From JAICMB01 sp035295125 (GTDB taxonomy: Bacteria > Acidobacteriota > Terriglobia > Bryobacterales > Bryobacteraceae): DNA of 64,000 nt. The notes beneath the pieces are model-generated. The model was not told the origin of the DNA, made no database searches, and saw nothing but the letters and a program-made list of their open reading frames with translations. The DNA is taken from contig DATGJP010000008.1 of assembly GCA_035295125.1 (NCBI GenBank), forward strand, positions 335,233 to 399,232, given 5' to 3'. Within the stretch, counting starts at the first letter, position 1. Each line of letters begins with the position of its first letter. The position numbers and the translations under genes were made by a program. Positions 1-7,857 of this stretch are shown here, one piece after another.

Positions 1-431
1 TCTTTGTGCGTAAACGCGAAGATCCGCAGCTTGTCCGTGCTGAGAATCCGGGCGCGCTCCATCGCGCCGTCGAGAAGAGTCCATTGCTCGTCTATGACGC
101 GACGCCCTTCCGCGTTATCGGCGGGTAGTGGAATCTTGAAGAATGCAGTACCCAGGATCGACGTCCTGACCTGGTATTCGTCGAGCAGCGCCTTGGCCTC
201 CCGGATTCTCTCCAGTGGTTGGGCGGTGTTGTACTTGTTCCAGATGCTCCGCAATTCCGCGTACGACAGTCCAAACCGGCGAAGGAAAACTAACGCCGTG
301 CGGAGATCTTCATCGACTTCATCGGTGGTGACACCGAGGCGTACCTGCTGAAGCGTCGCAGCAGGAAGTCTGCTTAGAAATGGCGTCAGAGCAGAGGCAG
401 CCAATAAGTGACGGCGGGTAAGGGAAGCCAT
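1..431 (-). CDS. Tat-exported TIM-barrel sugar isomerase/epimerase-like protein (3' end cut by window)
   Basis: The reading frame opens with ATG at 431 and runs off the left edge, so about 143 N-terminal residues are visible. The N-terminus begins MASLTRRHLLAASALTPF, a twin-arginine type leader with a hydrophobic stretch, so export is expected. The mature part (LGVTTDEV, then LRRFGLSYAELRSIW) resembles the first beta-alpha units of the xylose-isomerase-like TIM-barrel (AP_endonuc_2) family. It aligns by eye with the complete protein at 49171-50097, which has the same leader type, an ISDEVG segment and an ELRNV segment. Substrate unknown. The C-terminal metal-binding half is outside the window, so activity cannot be judged. 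Confidence 0.75.
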   Translation of the reverse strand, partial: MASLTRRHLLAASALTPFLSRLPAATLQQVRLGVTTDEVDEDLRTALVFLRRFGLSYAELRSIWNKYNTAQPLERIREAKALLDEYQVRTSILGTAFFKIPLPADNAEGRRVIDEQWTLLDGAMERARILSTDKLRIFAFTHK

Positions 432-468
432 GAGCACTACCTTCGCCCATTATAATTACCCGGGGCGG

Positions 469-1740
469 CTAATCCCTTAGAGTAAACGCCACATCAATCT
501 GTGTTATCACCTCTACCGGTTCGCCGTTGAGTGTAGTCGGTTGGTAGACCCACTGCTTCACAGCATCGCGTGCTGCCTGGACCAGGGCCTCGGGTCCACT
601 CAGCACCTGCAGATTCTGGACCGTGCCATTTTTGGCAATCGTCGCGGTGAACCGAACCATACCGGAGATGCGCGCCGATCGGGCCACGGCTGGATACACA
701 GGCGTGACGCGTCTGATCAGCTTTGCGGACTGCACATTTCCGCCGACCCTCAATGGCTTTCCGGGCTGGGACGACGGCGGAGGCGCGGAGGGAGCGGGAC
801 GGCTAAGAGCGCCCGGCAGATTCAGATTTGGGTTCGCGACCAGGGACCCGGCGGGCAATGCTGACGGGGCCGGAGCATCGAGCACCACCGGCCGCCCATC
901 GGCCTGGTTGCGCTGCGTCGGAGGAGGCGGGGTGAATTGCCGAACCGGGCGTACTACTTGCGGCTCCTCAACCTTTGCGACCTGTTGAGGTTTTTCTGGC
1001 GGTGTTGCCGGGGTCTTTGCGGGAACGGCCGGCGCCGGCGCGGATTGCACGGGAGCAGGCGCGGAAGGCGTACCGGAAGAAAGCGCCAGAACCGATTCCT
1101 TCAGGATTGTACCCGATGCACCAGACACCTCCAGCCGAAAATCGAGCCGATCCGCTGATGACTGATATAACAAGTGCCCACTGCGAAGCTGTTCCGGATC
1201 GAGCGCGACTGTTCTGGCCGGTTTGTCTCCTTCGGCGATTACCAACTGACCATGGGCAGCCTCGGTTACGGCTGCGCTAGCGGGATTCCATCGGACGATA
1301 AACCGTCCATTACTCTCGGAATCGACGTTGAGTTGCAGCGCCGGCGCGACAGCCACAGAAGCGGCGGCCGCGGGCTTGGTGTTCAACCAGCGGTCGCGGA
1401 ATGCGAACGCAGCGCCGCCGGCAGCTAACACCAAAACTCCGATAACTACCGTCACTGCAGGAAAGCCGCCAGCCTTCTGCTGCGGCACCGTGGAAGGCGC
1501 TGCCTTGGATGGGGCCGCCGGGGCACTCGCCTGATTGGTTGCCAGCAAAGGCAGCACAGCGCTAGCCTCGGGTTGCGCGGCTGGTTCTCGCACGTCCACA
1601 GAAACCGACATGGTTTCTAAGTCCGCTTTCGAGGCTCCAAACAGCGTGTTATCTGAGTCCGACTCCGATGTCTGGAGACCGGCCTTGGACTGCGTCAAAG
1701 CAGCCCGAATCCTTTCCGTAGCGTTCATCGCTCGATCCAC
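469..1740 (-). CDS. TonB-family energy transducer-like protein
   Basis: A 423-residue protein with a cytoplasmic acidic N-terminus, one membrane span near residues 93-114, a beta-rich middle, a long proline/alanine-rich stretch (about 225-335) and a C-terminal TonB domain (about 338-423) containing the hallmark VTPVYPAVARSARISG and ending in AFTLRD. In this family the C-terminal domain contacts TonB-dependent receptors or acts as a periplasmic scaffold. The window holds three such receptors. The GTG start at 1740 is preferred because GAGG lies nine bases upstream. ATG at residue 5 is the alternative. The extra domain between membrane span and proline linker (VDSESNGRFIVRWNP) is not part of a classical TonB and is unassigned. 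Confidence 0.82.
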   Translation of the reverse strand: MDRAMNATERIRAALTQSKAGLQTSESDSDNTLFGASKADLETMSVSVDVREPAAQPEASAVLPLLATNQASAPAAPSKAAPSTVPQQKAGGFPAVTVVIGVLVLAAGGAAFAFRDRWLNTKPAAAASVAVAPALQLNVDSESNGRFIVRWNPASAAVTEAAHGQLVIAEGDKPARTVALDPEQLRSGHLLYQSSADRLDFRLEVSGASGTILKESVLALSSGTPSAPAPVQSAPAPAVPAKTPATPPEKPQQVAKVEEPQVVRPVRQFTPPPPTQRNQADGRPVVLDAPAPSALPAGSLVANPNLNLPGALSRPAPSAPPPSSQPGKPLRVGGNVQSAKLIRRVTPVYPAVARSARISGMVRFTATIAKNGTVQNLQVLSGPEALVQAARDAVKQWVYQPTTLNGEPVEVITQIDVAFTLRD

Positions 1741-1873
1741 CGGTGTTTACCTCGCGTCCTTTATCGGCGGTCGCGCAGGCGAACTTTAGGGAGGGCAGAA
1801 ACCCTAGAGGAGCCAGTCGGTTAGCGGCAGCAATCGGGTGCCTCCCCGATCCCGGTACGGGAAGTGCCGTAAC

Positions 1874-1950
1874 CGCAAACAGGGGTTTGCGAGACGTCAA
1901 TTGAGCGCAAAGTGGACCGGGCATTTGGGCCAAACCGGCCGGGAATGCCC
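1874..1950. other. Two stem-loops in the 1741-2001 gap
   Basis: The 261-base gap between the TonB-like gene and the SRPBCC gene has no credible gene. It holds a perfect hairpin, CGCAAAC-AGGG-GTTTGCG at 1874-1891, and a second dyad, GGGCATT...AATGCCC at 1919-1950 with an inner GGCC/GGCC pair. Both lie just downstream of the minus-strand gene ending at 2002, where a terminator would sit. Neither is followed by a T-run, so Rho-independent termination is not supported. Confidence 0.3.
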
Positions 1951-2001
1951 GCGCACTTAGCCCGGCCTTAGTTACCTTGCGCCGAACAGCTCCACGAGCT
2001 C

Positions 2002-2862
2002 CTAGCGGTGTAAAGCGGACGGTGTCCAGGATGGGGGATCGCTTGCCGGGAACGACTCCTCTGAGGCCTCGCCTACGGCATCGCGCTGCCAGCCCTTCCC
2101 GCCCGCCTTATTATTCGCCTTCTTATCCATGGCGTTCTTGTGAGCGGATTCTCCCGCCGTGGTAGGAATCATGCCGGTTTCGAGCAGTTGCTTCATTCGG
2201 CGCAGGTCCTCGGCGATCTGTTGCGAAGGTTCTTCGCCAAAAAGTCGGGCGAACAAAGCCCCCAGGACCCCTCCAGGAGGATTGTATTGCAATGCTACCT
2301 GAACAATCGTTCCGGCTTGCGCTGGTTTGAAATGCACCGAGCCCGCATTGTCCACTTCGGAACCTGCCAGAGACCGCCATCCGATCAATTCATTCTCAAC
2401 CTCGTTGATGATCTCGGATGTCCACTCCACCGAGTGGCCCGCGGGCCCTTTCGCGACCCAATGAGAGCGCTTGTTATCGATCTCGTGAACTGACTCGAGA
2501 TGCTTCATGAAGCGAGGCAGGTTCTCCAGATTCCGCCAGAACTGATAAACCTCTTCGCGGGGCTTTTCAATGAAAACCGAATCGTCCACACGGATGCCCA
2601 ACTCGTACGGCAAGCTGCGATTTCGCCCCTGTCCAGCTTTTGCCGTAGTGACGCCAAGGGTCTGGTAGACAGGACAGTGTCCGGCGGCTCCGCGGTAAGC
2701 AAGCACTCCACCGGCCGTGGCAATTGCCGCACCTCCCCACGACCCCTTCTGAAGCCCAAAAGCCATGAGCACTCCCCCACCGATGATTGAGGCCAAACGC
2801 TCTGGCTGGCTTAAGTTCCGGCTATGCGCATGGCGCGGCGTAGCGGTCCGTGTGATTGACAT
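2002..2862 (-). CDS. SRPBCC (polyketide cyclase/dehydrase-like) membrane protein
   Basis: The N-terminus (about residues 22-60) is glycine-rich and hydrophobic (IIGGGVLMAFGLQKG), resembling a small two-helix membrane module. It is followed by an SRPBCC/START-like lipid-binding domain (about 90-240) with the typical VFIEKPREEVYQFWRN opening and a W-containing beta sheet. The C-terminus is charged and low in complexity. Start chosen at 2862 because CCGGAGGAGAGC directly precedes that ATG; an open frame extends 13 codons further without a better site. Such COG5637-like proteins are common in Acidobacteria and their ligand is unknown. The divergent gene at 2985 starts 122 bases away. Confidence 0.75.
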   Translation of the reverse strand: MSITRTATPRHAHSRNLSQPERLASIIGGGVLMAFGLQKGSWGGAAIATAGGVLAYRGAAGHCPVYQTLGVTTAKAGQGRNRSLPYELGIRVDDSVFIEKPREEVYQFWRNLENLPRFMKHLESVHEIDNKRSHWVAKGPAGHSVEWTSEIINEVENELIGWRSLAGSEVDNAGSVHFKPAQAGTIVQVALQYNPPGGVLGALFARLFGEEPSQQIAEDLRRMKQLLETGMIPTTAGESAHKNAMDKKANNKAGGKGWQRDAVGEASEESFPASDPPSWTPSALHR

Positions 2863-2984
2863 GCTCTCCTCCGGGGTTCGGTTGAGCACACGAACTGCCA
2901 ACGTAGATCGTCAAGGCCGAAACCCTGAGCCTCCGTCATGCATCCCACTTACCAGAACCCGGAATATATTGTAGCCTCTATTAA

Positions 2985-4346
2985 ATGCCGCATGTTGCAT
3001 CAGCTCCCGTAACCGCTTACCCCTACGAGAAGTACGTAAATCCCCAATGGGCCAAGCTCCTGGATCTGCTCCAGATGAACGCAAGGTACGAGCGTTGCGC
3101 GGGGGTGGAACTATTTACCGCCGACGGGCGCCGAATCCTGGATTTCTTGTCCGGCTACTGTGTACATAATGCCGGTCACAACCATCCCGGAATCGTCGCT
3201 GCGCTTCATGACGAACTTGACCGCAACGGTCCGGCGATGCTGCAGAGTCATGTCCCCGAGCTGGCCGGCGAATTGGCCGCGGCGCTGTGTTCGCGAGCCG
3301 GAGGCCGCCTTCAAAAGGCATTCTTCTGCAGTTCCGGTAGCGAAGGCGTCGAGGCCGCAATCAAGTTTGCGCGCGCGCACACCGGGCGGGAGGCGTTGCT
3401 CTACGCGAACGACTCCTTCCACGGTTTGACCTGCGGTGCGCTATCTCTGATGGGCGATTCGTTTTGGAGCACGGGTTTCGGCCCCATGCTTGCCAACACC
3501 GCCGGAGTACCCTTCGGCGATCTCGACGCATTACGGACCAGACTCGCGAGCAAGCAATTCGCAGCCTTTGTCGTCGAACCGGTTCAGGGCGAGGGTGGAA
3601 TCCGCATTCCGGCTCCGGAGTATCTGGCCGAGGCGCAAGCGCTCTGCCGAAAATACGGCACGCTCTTCGTGCTGGATGAAGTGCAGACCGGAATGTATCG
3701 CACTGGCCGATTTCTCGCGGCGCATCACTTTGGCCTCGACCCCGATATGGTGGTGTTAGCGAAAGCTTTGAGTGGCGGACTGATTCCCGTGGGCGCGGTG
3801 CTGATGACCGATGCCATCTATGATTCGGTTTACGGCTCGCTCAAGCGCGCCATTATCCACACTTCGACCTACAGCGAAAACGGACTCGCTATGCGCGCCG
3901 GGCTCGCTACTCTTCAGGCGCTCGAGGCAGACAAGCTCGATCAGCGCGCCGGGGAAATGGGCGAGTACCTCCGCAGCCGGCTCCGGAGCGCGCTCGAGGG
4001 TTACGAAATGGTGAGCGAAATCCGCGGGCTCGGACTCCTGAACGGCATCGCATTTAGAACGCCACACTCGCTGCGGCTGCGGCTTCCGTTTGAAGCCTTC
4101 GGCAAGATTCATGCGGGAATGTTCGGACAAGTGCTTGTCATGAGACTGTTCCGCGACATGGGAGTCCTCACGCAGATCTGCGGCAATAACTTTATGGTCC
4201 TGAAAGCTGCCCCGCCTCTTGTGGTCGAACGGGCGCATGTGGACCACTTCGTCGACGCCGTGCAAGAGGTGGTAAAATCGGTGCACTCCGGCGGTGCGTT
4301 CTGGAGCGAGGCCTTGGGACTTGCCCGGCGCGCGGTGAATATCTGA
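2985..4346 (+). CDS. Class III PLP-dependent aminotransferase
   Basis: A 453-residue fold-type I aminotransferase. Visible landmarks are SGYCVHNAGHNHP near 56-68, the phosphate-binding CSSGSEGVEAAIK (115-127), the cofactor-ring aspartate in VLDEVQTG (D231) and the Schiff-base lysine in LAKALSGG (K260). The family includes ornithine, 4-aminobutyrate and diamine aminotransferases; the sequence alone does not fix the substrate. It is the first gene of a five-gene run: its stop overlaps the next start as TGATG. No Shine-Dalgarno motif precedes the ATG and TATATT lies at 2965-2970, so the leader may be very short. Its link to a type III polyketide synthase operon is unusual; it could make an amine starter or act on a polyketide-derived carbonyl (inference). 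Confidence 0.88.
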   Translation: MPHVASAPVTAYPYEKYVNPQWAKLLDLLQMNARYERCAGVELFTADGRRILDFLSGYCVHNAGHNHPGIVAALHDELDRNGPAMLQSHVPELAGELAAALCSRAGGRLQKAFFCSSGSEGVEAAIKFARAHTGREALLYANDSFHGLTCGALSLMGDSFWSTGFGPMLANTAGVPFGDLDALRTRLASKQFAAFVVEPVQGEGGIRIPAPEYLAEAQALCRKYGTLFVLDEVQTGMYRTGRFLAAHHFGLDPDMVVLAKALSGGLIPVGAVLMTDAIYDSVYGSLKRAIIHTSTYSENGLAMRAGLATLQALEADKLDQRAGEMGEYLRSRLRSALEGYEMVSEIRGLGLLNGIAFRTPHSLRLRLPFEAFGKIHAGMFGQVLVMRLFRDMGVLTQICGNNFMVLKAAPPLVVERAHVDHFVDAVQEVVKSVHSGGAFWSEALGLARRAVNI

Positions 4347-5161
4347 TGCGATTCTTTGTTGGCGCGATTTCGGCGCTTTTCGCCGCGTCCTGCTACGCGG
4401 GAACTACTGGTGCCGTATCGCTCGACAATGCCTATCACCAGATGTACAACCTGCAGTTCGCCGACGCCCACGAAACACTGCGGCAATGGAGGACAGCTCA
4501 TCCCGAGGATGCACTCGGCCCCGTATCCGACGCGGCTGCGTACCTCTTCTCCGAGTTTGACCGCCTCCACATCCTGCAATCGGAACTCTTCACCGATGAC
4601 GATCATTTTCGCCATCGCACAAAGACGGTAAGCGACCCCGCTGCCAGGCAGGCGTTCGAAAATGATCTGACGGAAGGCGAAAGGCTCGCAGCCACCGCAC
4701 TTGCCAAGAATCCGCAAGACGATAATGCTACGTTCGCGAAGGTTCTCGAATGCGGACTTCGTGCTGACTATCTGGCCTTGATTGAGAAACGATCGGTAGC
4801 TTCTCTGGGCTTTACGAAAACGGGTCGCGCGCTAGCCGAACAGCTTCTTTCGAGGAATCCGAACTACTACGATGCCTATCTGGCAGTGGGCGTCGAGAAT
4901 TATTTGTTGGGCATCAATGCAGCTCCGGTCCGCTGGGTGCTGCACCTGGCGGGCGCTGAGACCGACAAGGCGGAGGGAATTGCCAAGCTTCGTCTGACGG
5001 CTCAAAAAGGACACCTGCTGATGCCGTTCGCACGTCTCATGCTGGCAGTCGCCGCCTTGCGCGATAAAGATCGCGGAACGGCCAAGCAGTTGCTCGCCGG
5101 CCTGGTACAGGAGTTTCCGCAGAATTCTCTCTACGCCAGAGAACTTGCGCGGCTGAACTAG
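4346..5161 (+). CDS. Secreted TPR-like protein
   Basis: A 271-residue protein with an N-terminal signal peptide (MRFFVGAISALFAASCYAG) followed by helical-repeat sequence resembling tetratricopeptide units (NAYHQMYNLQFADAHETL near 30; LLSRNPNYYDAYLAVGVENY near 168-187). It has no enzymatic motif. Start and preceding stop overlap by one base, implying translational coupling to the aminotransferase. Proteins of this type often act as periplasmic scaffolds. Its place inside a putative biosynthetic operon suggests a role in handling or exporting the product, but that is inference only. Confidence 0.7.
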   Translation: MRFFVGAISALFAASCYAGTTGAVSLDNAYHQMYNLQFADAHETLRQWRTAHPEDALGPVSDAAAYLFSEFDRLHILQSELFTDDDHFRHRTKTVSDPAARQAFENDLTEGERLAATALAKNPQDDNATFAKVLECGLRADYLALIEKRSVASLGFTKTGRALAEQLLSRNPNYYDAYLAVGVENYLLGINAAPVRWVLHLAGAETDKAEGIAKLRLTAQKGHLLMPFARLMLAVAALRDKDRGTAKQLLAGLVQEFPQNSLYARELARLN

Positions 5162-5173
5162 CACCCCTCAAAT

Positions 5174-6223
5174 ATGACCATCGCCGGTGTCGCAGGAGCG
5201 CTTCCGCCGCATTATTATCCGCAAGACGTGTTGCTCGCGGCGCTGAGCGGATATTGGGAAGATCGCCTCGAGAATCCACTGTTGCTGAAGCGCTTGCATT
5301 GGCACACTGGTGTGGGCGGCCGCTATCTTGCAGTGCCGCTGGAACGTTATTACGAGCTGAAGACCTGGGGCCAGTCGAACGACGTCTGGATCGATACGGC
5401 CCTGGATCTCGGTCAGAAGGCGATCGGTTGCGCGCTCCAAAGGGCGGGTCTTGTGCCGGAGGACGTCGGCGCACTCTTCTTCGTGTCGGTCACTGGCGTG
5501 GCGAGTCCGTCCATAGACGCGCGGCTGATGAATCGGATGCCGTTTCCGCGGAACATGAAGCGCAATCCGATCTTTGGCCTCGGATGCGTCGCCGGCGCCG
5601 CGGGGATCGCGCGTGCTTCCGATTATGTTCGGGCCTTCCCCGATCAAGTTGCGGTGCTCCTGTCGGTGGAGCTCTGCTCCCTCACATTGCAGCGCGCCGA
5701 TCTGAGCGTCGCGAACCTGATTTCGTCGGGACTCTTCGGCGACGGGGCGGCTGCAGTCGTTATTGCCGGCGCGGAACGTCATCTCGACGGCCCGCGCATC
5801 CTGGCGACTCAATCGACCTTCTATCCCGGCACCGAAGACGTCATGGGATGGGACATCTCCGAGAACGGATTCCAGATTGTCCTGTCGCGCGAGGTTCCCG
5901 ATGTGATCCGGAAGAACCTCGGCGGCGACCTCGATCGCTTCCTCGCGGGTCACGGCTTGACGAGGAAAGACATTGGCTCGTGGATCATGCACACGGGCGG
6001 GCCAAAGGTGCTCGAAGCCACTGCGGATGCAATCGGCGCAACCCGCGATGAGTTAGCCGCGTCTTGGGAATCATTAAACAAAGTTGGGAATCTGTCATCC
6101 GCTTCTGTACTTCTCGTCCTTGAGGACGTCATGACGAAGCGGCGCCCCGCGCCGGGAACTTTCAGTGTTCTTGCTGCCGCCGGTCCCGGATTCTGCTCGG
6201 AGCTTGTCCTCTTGAAATGGTGA
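5174..6223 (+). CDS. Type III polyketide synthase (chalcone/alkylresorcinol synthase-like)
   Basis: A 349-residue thiolase-fold enzyme with the complete Cys-His-Asn triad of type III polyketide synthases: Cys138 in FGLGCVAGAAG, His273 in MHTGGPKVL and Asn306 in VGNLSSASV. GDGAAAVVI near 190-197 is the conserved fold motif. KAS III enzymes share the triad, but the HTGGPKVL and GNLSSAS contexts fit the type III PKS family. Such enzymes extend an acyl-CoA starter with malonyl-CoA and cyclise to pyrones, resorcinols or acylphloroglucinols. The neighbours (FAD oxidoreductase at once downstream, YceI after it) resemble bacterial phenolic-lipid clusters, but no methyltransferase is present and an aminotransferase is. 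No clear ribosome site precedes the ATG, 12 bases after the previous stop. Confidence 0.9.
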   Translation: MTIAGVAGALPPHYYPQDVLLAALSGYWEDRLENPLLLKRLHWHTGVGGRYLAVPLERYYELKTWGQSNDVWIDTALDLGQKAIGCALQRAGLVPEDVGALFFVSVTGVASPSIDARLMNRMPFPRNMKRNPIFGLGCVAGAAGIARASDYVRAFPDQVAVLLSVELCSLTLQRADLSVANLISSGLFGDGAAAVVIAGAERHLDGPRILATQSTFYPGTEDVMGWDISENGFQIVLSREVPDVIRKNLGGDLDRFLAGHGLTRKDIGSWIMHTGGPKVLEATADAIGATRDELAASWESLNKVGNLSSASVLLVLEDVMTKRRPAPGTFSVLAAAGPGFCSELVLLKW

Positions 6224-6227
6224 AGGT

Positions 6228-7307
6228 GTGAACTTACGGTCAATTCAGGCCGACGCTCTTATTGTCGGCGGTGGTCCGGCGGGCCTGGCAACGGCGATTG
6301 CCCTGCGTCAGAAGGGCTTGCGTGTCATGGTCGCAGAGGCGGCGCGGCCGCCGATCGACAAGGCCTGTGGCGAAGGCCTGATGCCGAATGGCGTCGAGGC
6401 GCTGCGCAAGCTTGGCGTCAAAATCGGCGTGTACGATTCGGCCCCCTTCCATGGCATACGATTCATCGAAGCGCCGATTTGTGCGCGAGGAAATTTCGGG
6501 GGCGTCCGTGGCATCGGCATCCGCAGGACCGTCCTGCACACCATGCTGATTGAGCGCGCCGCCGACGCCGGTGTCGAACTGCGCTGGGGCCAGAGGATTT
6601 CGCCGGCCGACCTCGCCGTCCAGGCGCGCTGGATTATCGGCGCGGATGGGCAGCGGTCGTTCGTACGCCGCTGGGCGGGGCTGGATTGCGGAGCGCCGCG
6701 CGTAAGGCGCTTTGGGTTCCGTTATCACTGTCCTGTTGCGCCGTGGTCGGACTGCGTAGACGTCCACTGGGGCGATCGCTGCCAGATCTACATCACTCCA
6801 GTGTCTGCCGAATCGCTCTGCGTCGCCGTGATCTCGAGCAATCCACACCTGCGCCTCGAAGACGCATTGCTTCAGTTTCCGGAGGTTGCGTCGCGGTTGC
6901 AGGGTGCTGCGCCCGCGACGGTGGAGCGCGGATCGGTCACTGAATCCCGCCGGCTTCGAAGGGTCGTCCGTGGTTCCGTGGCGCTTGTCGGCGACGCATC
7001 AGGTTCGGTGGATGCGATCACTGGCGAGGGATTGTCGCTGGCCTTCCAGCAGTCGCTCGCCCTGGCCGACGCGATAGAAGCCAATGATCTCGAGCTCTAC
7101 CAATCGGCACATCGCAAACTTGCCCGGGTTCCCGCGTTGACGGCTCGCGGAATGCTCCTGATGGATCGTCATCGCTTGCTCCGCCAAAGTGTGCTGCGGA
7201 CGTTTTCACAGCAACCCGGGTGGTTCTCCGGCCTTCTTATGATGCACATCGGCGGCAGGTCCTTATCATCGGAGGCAATTACGAATGAAAAGATGGCTCC
7301 CGTTTAG
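6228..7307 (+). CDS. FAD-dependent oxidoreductase (geranylgeranyl-reductase/monooxygenase type)
   Basis: A 359-residue flavoprotein. The N-terminal dinucleotide-binding motif is ALIVGGGPAGLATAIALRQ (about 10-28). CGEGLMPNGVEALRKLG (near 47-63) and VGDASGSVDAITGEGLSLAF (near 254-273) are typical of the UbiH/geranylgeranyl-reductase branch of group A flavoproteins. In bacterial type III PKS clusters a flavoprotein of this broad type hydroxylates the alkylresorcinol ring towards a quinone (known for SrsC-like enzymes); the same role is plausible here. The GTG start lies four bases after the PKS stop. The reading frame overlaps the next gene by 23 bases. Confidence 0.85.
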   Translation: MNLRSIQADALIVGGGPAGLATAIALRQKGLRVMVAEAARPPIDKACGEGLMPNGVEALRKLGVKIGVYDSAPFHGIRFIEAPICARGNFGGVRGIGIRRTVLHTMLIERAADAGVELRWGQRISPADLAVQARWIIGADGQRSFVRRWAGLDCGAPRVRRFGFRYHCPVAPWSDCVDVHWGDRCQIYITPVSAESLCVAVISSNPHLRLEDALLQFPEVASRLQGAAPATVERGSVTESRRLRRVVRGSVALVGDASGSVDAITGEGLSLAFQQSLALADAIEANDLELYQSAHRKLARVPALTARGMLLMDRHRLLRQSVLRTFSQQPGWFSGLLMMHIGGRSLSSEAITNEKMAPV

Positions 7308-7857
7308 TCTCGTTCCCCTTGCGCTCGGTCTCACCGCGCTCTATGCCGCCGATTCGACGCTGCAACTCGATCCGGCTCAAACCGAGGTCCACTTCACGCT
7401 GCCATCGACTCTCCATACCGTTCATGGCACGTTCAAGCTGAAGAAAGGCGCGATTCACTTCGACCCCGCAACCGGCGAGGCGAGCGGCTCCATCGTGATC
7501 GACGCGACCAGCGGTGAAAGCGGAAATGGCTCGCGCGACGAGCGCATGCACAAGAGCATCCTGGAAAGCGGCAAGTATACCGAGATCACGTTTAGCGCCA
7601 GGAAATTCACCGGTACGCTTGCCCCCGAAGGCGACTCTCAGGTGGATGTGCAGGGGGTCTTCAATTTACACGGCGCGGATCACGACATGACGCTCACGGT
7701 CAAAGTGCACCGCACCGGCGATCAGTTGACCGCCACAACCCATCTTGTGATTCCTTATGTGAAGTGGGGTCTCAAGAATCCGAGCACCTTCGTTTTGCGT
7801 GTCAACGACAAAGTAGAACTTGACATTCACGCCAGCGGGCGCGTGGGAACTACTTAA
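7285..7857 (+). CDS. YceI-family periplasmic lipid-binding protein
   Basis: A 190-residue protein with signal peptide (MKRWLPFSLVPLALGLTALYA) and the YceI beta-barrel pattern: LDPAQTEVHFTLPSTLHTVHG near the start, RDERMHKSILESGKYTEI (about 84-101) and a final KVELDIHASG. Family members bind isoprenoid or other long-chain lipids in a hydrophobic cavity. GGAGG at 7271-7275 supports the ATG at 7285, inside the end of the flavoprotein gene. As the last gene of the PKS operon it may carry the lipidic product through the periplasm (inference). It converges with the acyl-CoA synthetase gene and the two ends overlap by eight bases. Confidence 0.88.
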   Translation: MKRWLPFSLVPLALGLTALYAADSTLQLDPAQTEVHFTLPSTLHTVHGTFKLKKGAIHFDPATGEASGSIVIDATSGESGNGSRDERMHKSILESGKYTEITFSARKFTGTLAPEGDSQVDVQGVFNLHGADHDMTLTVKVHRTGDQLTATTHLVIPYVKWGLKNPSTFVLRVNDKVELDIHASGRVGTT

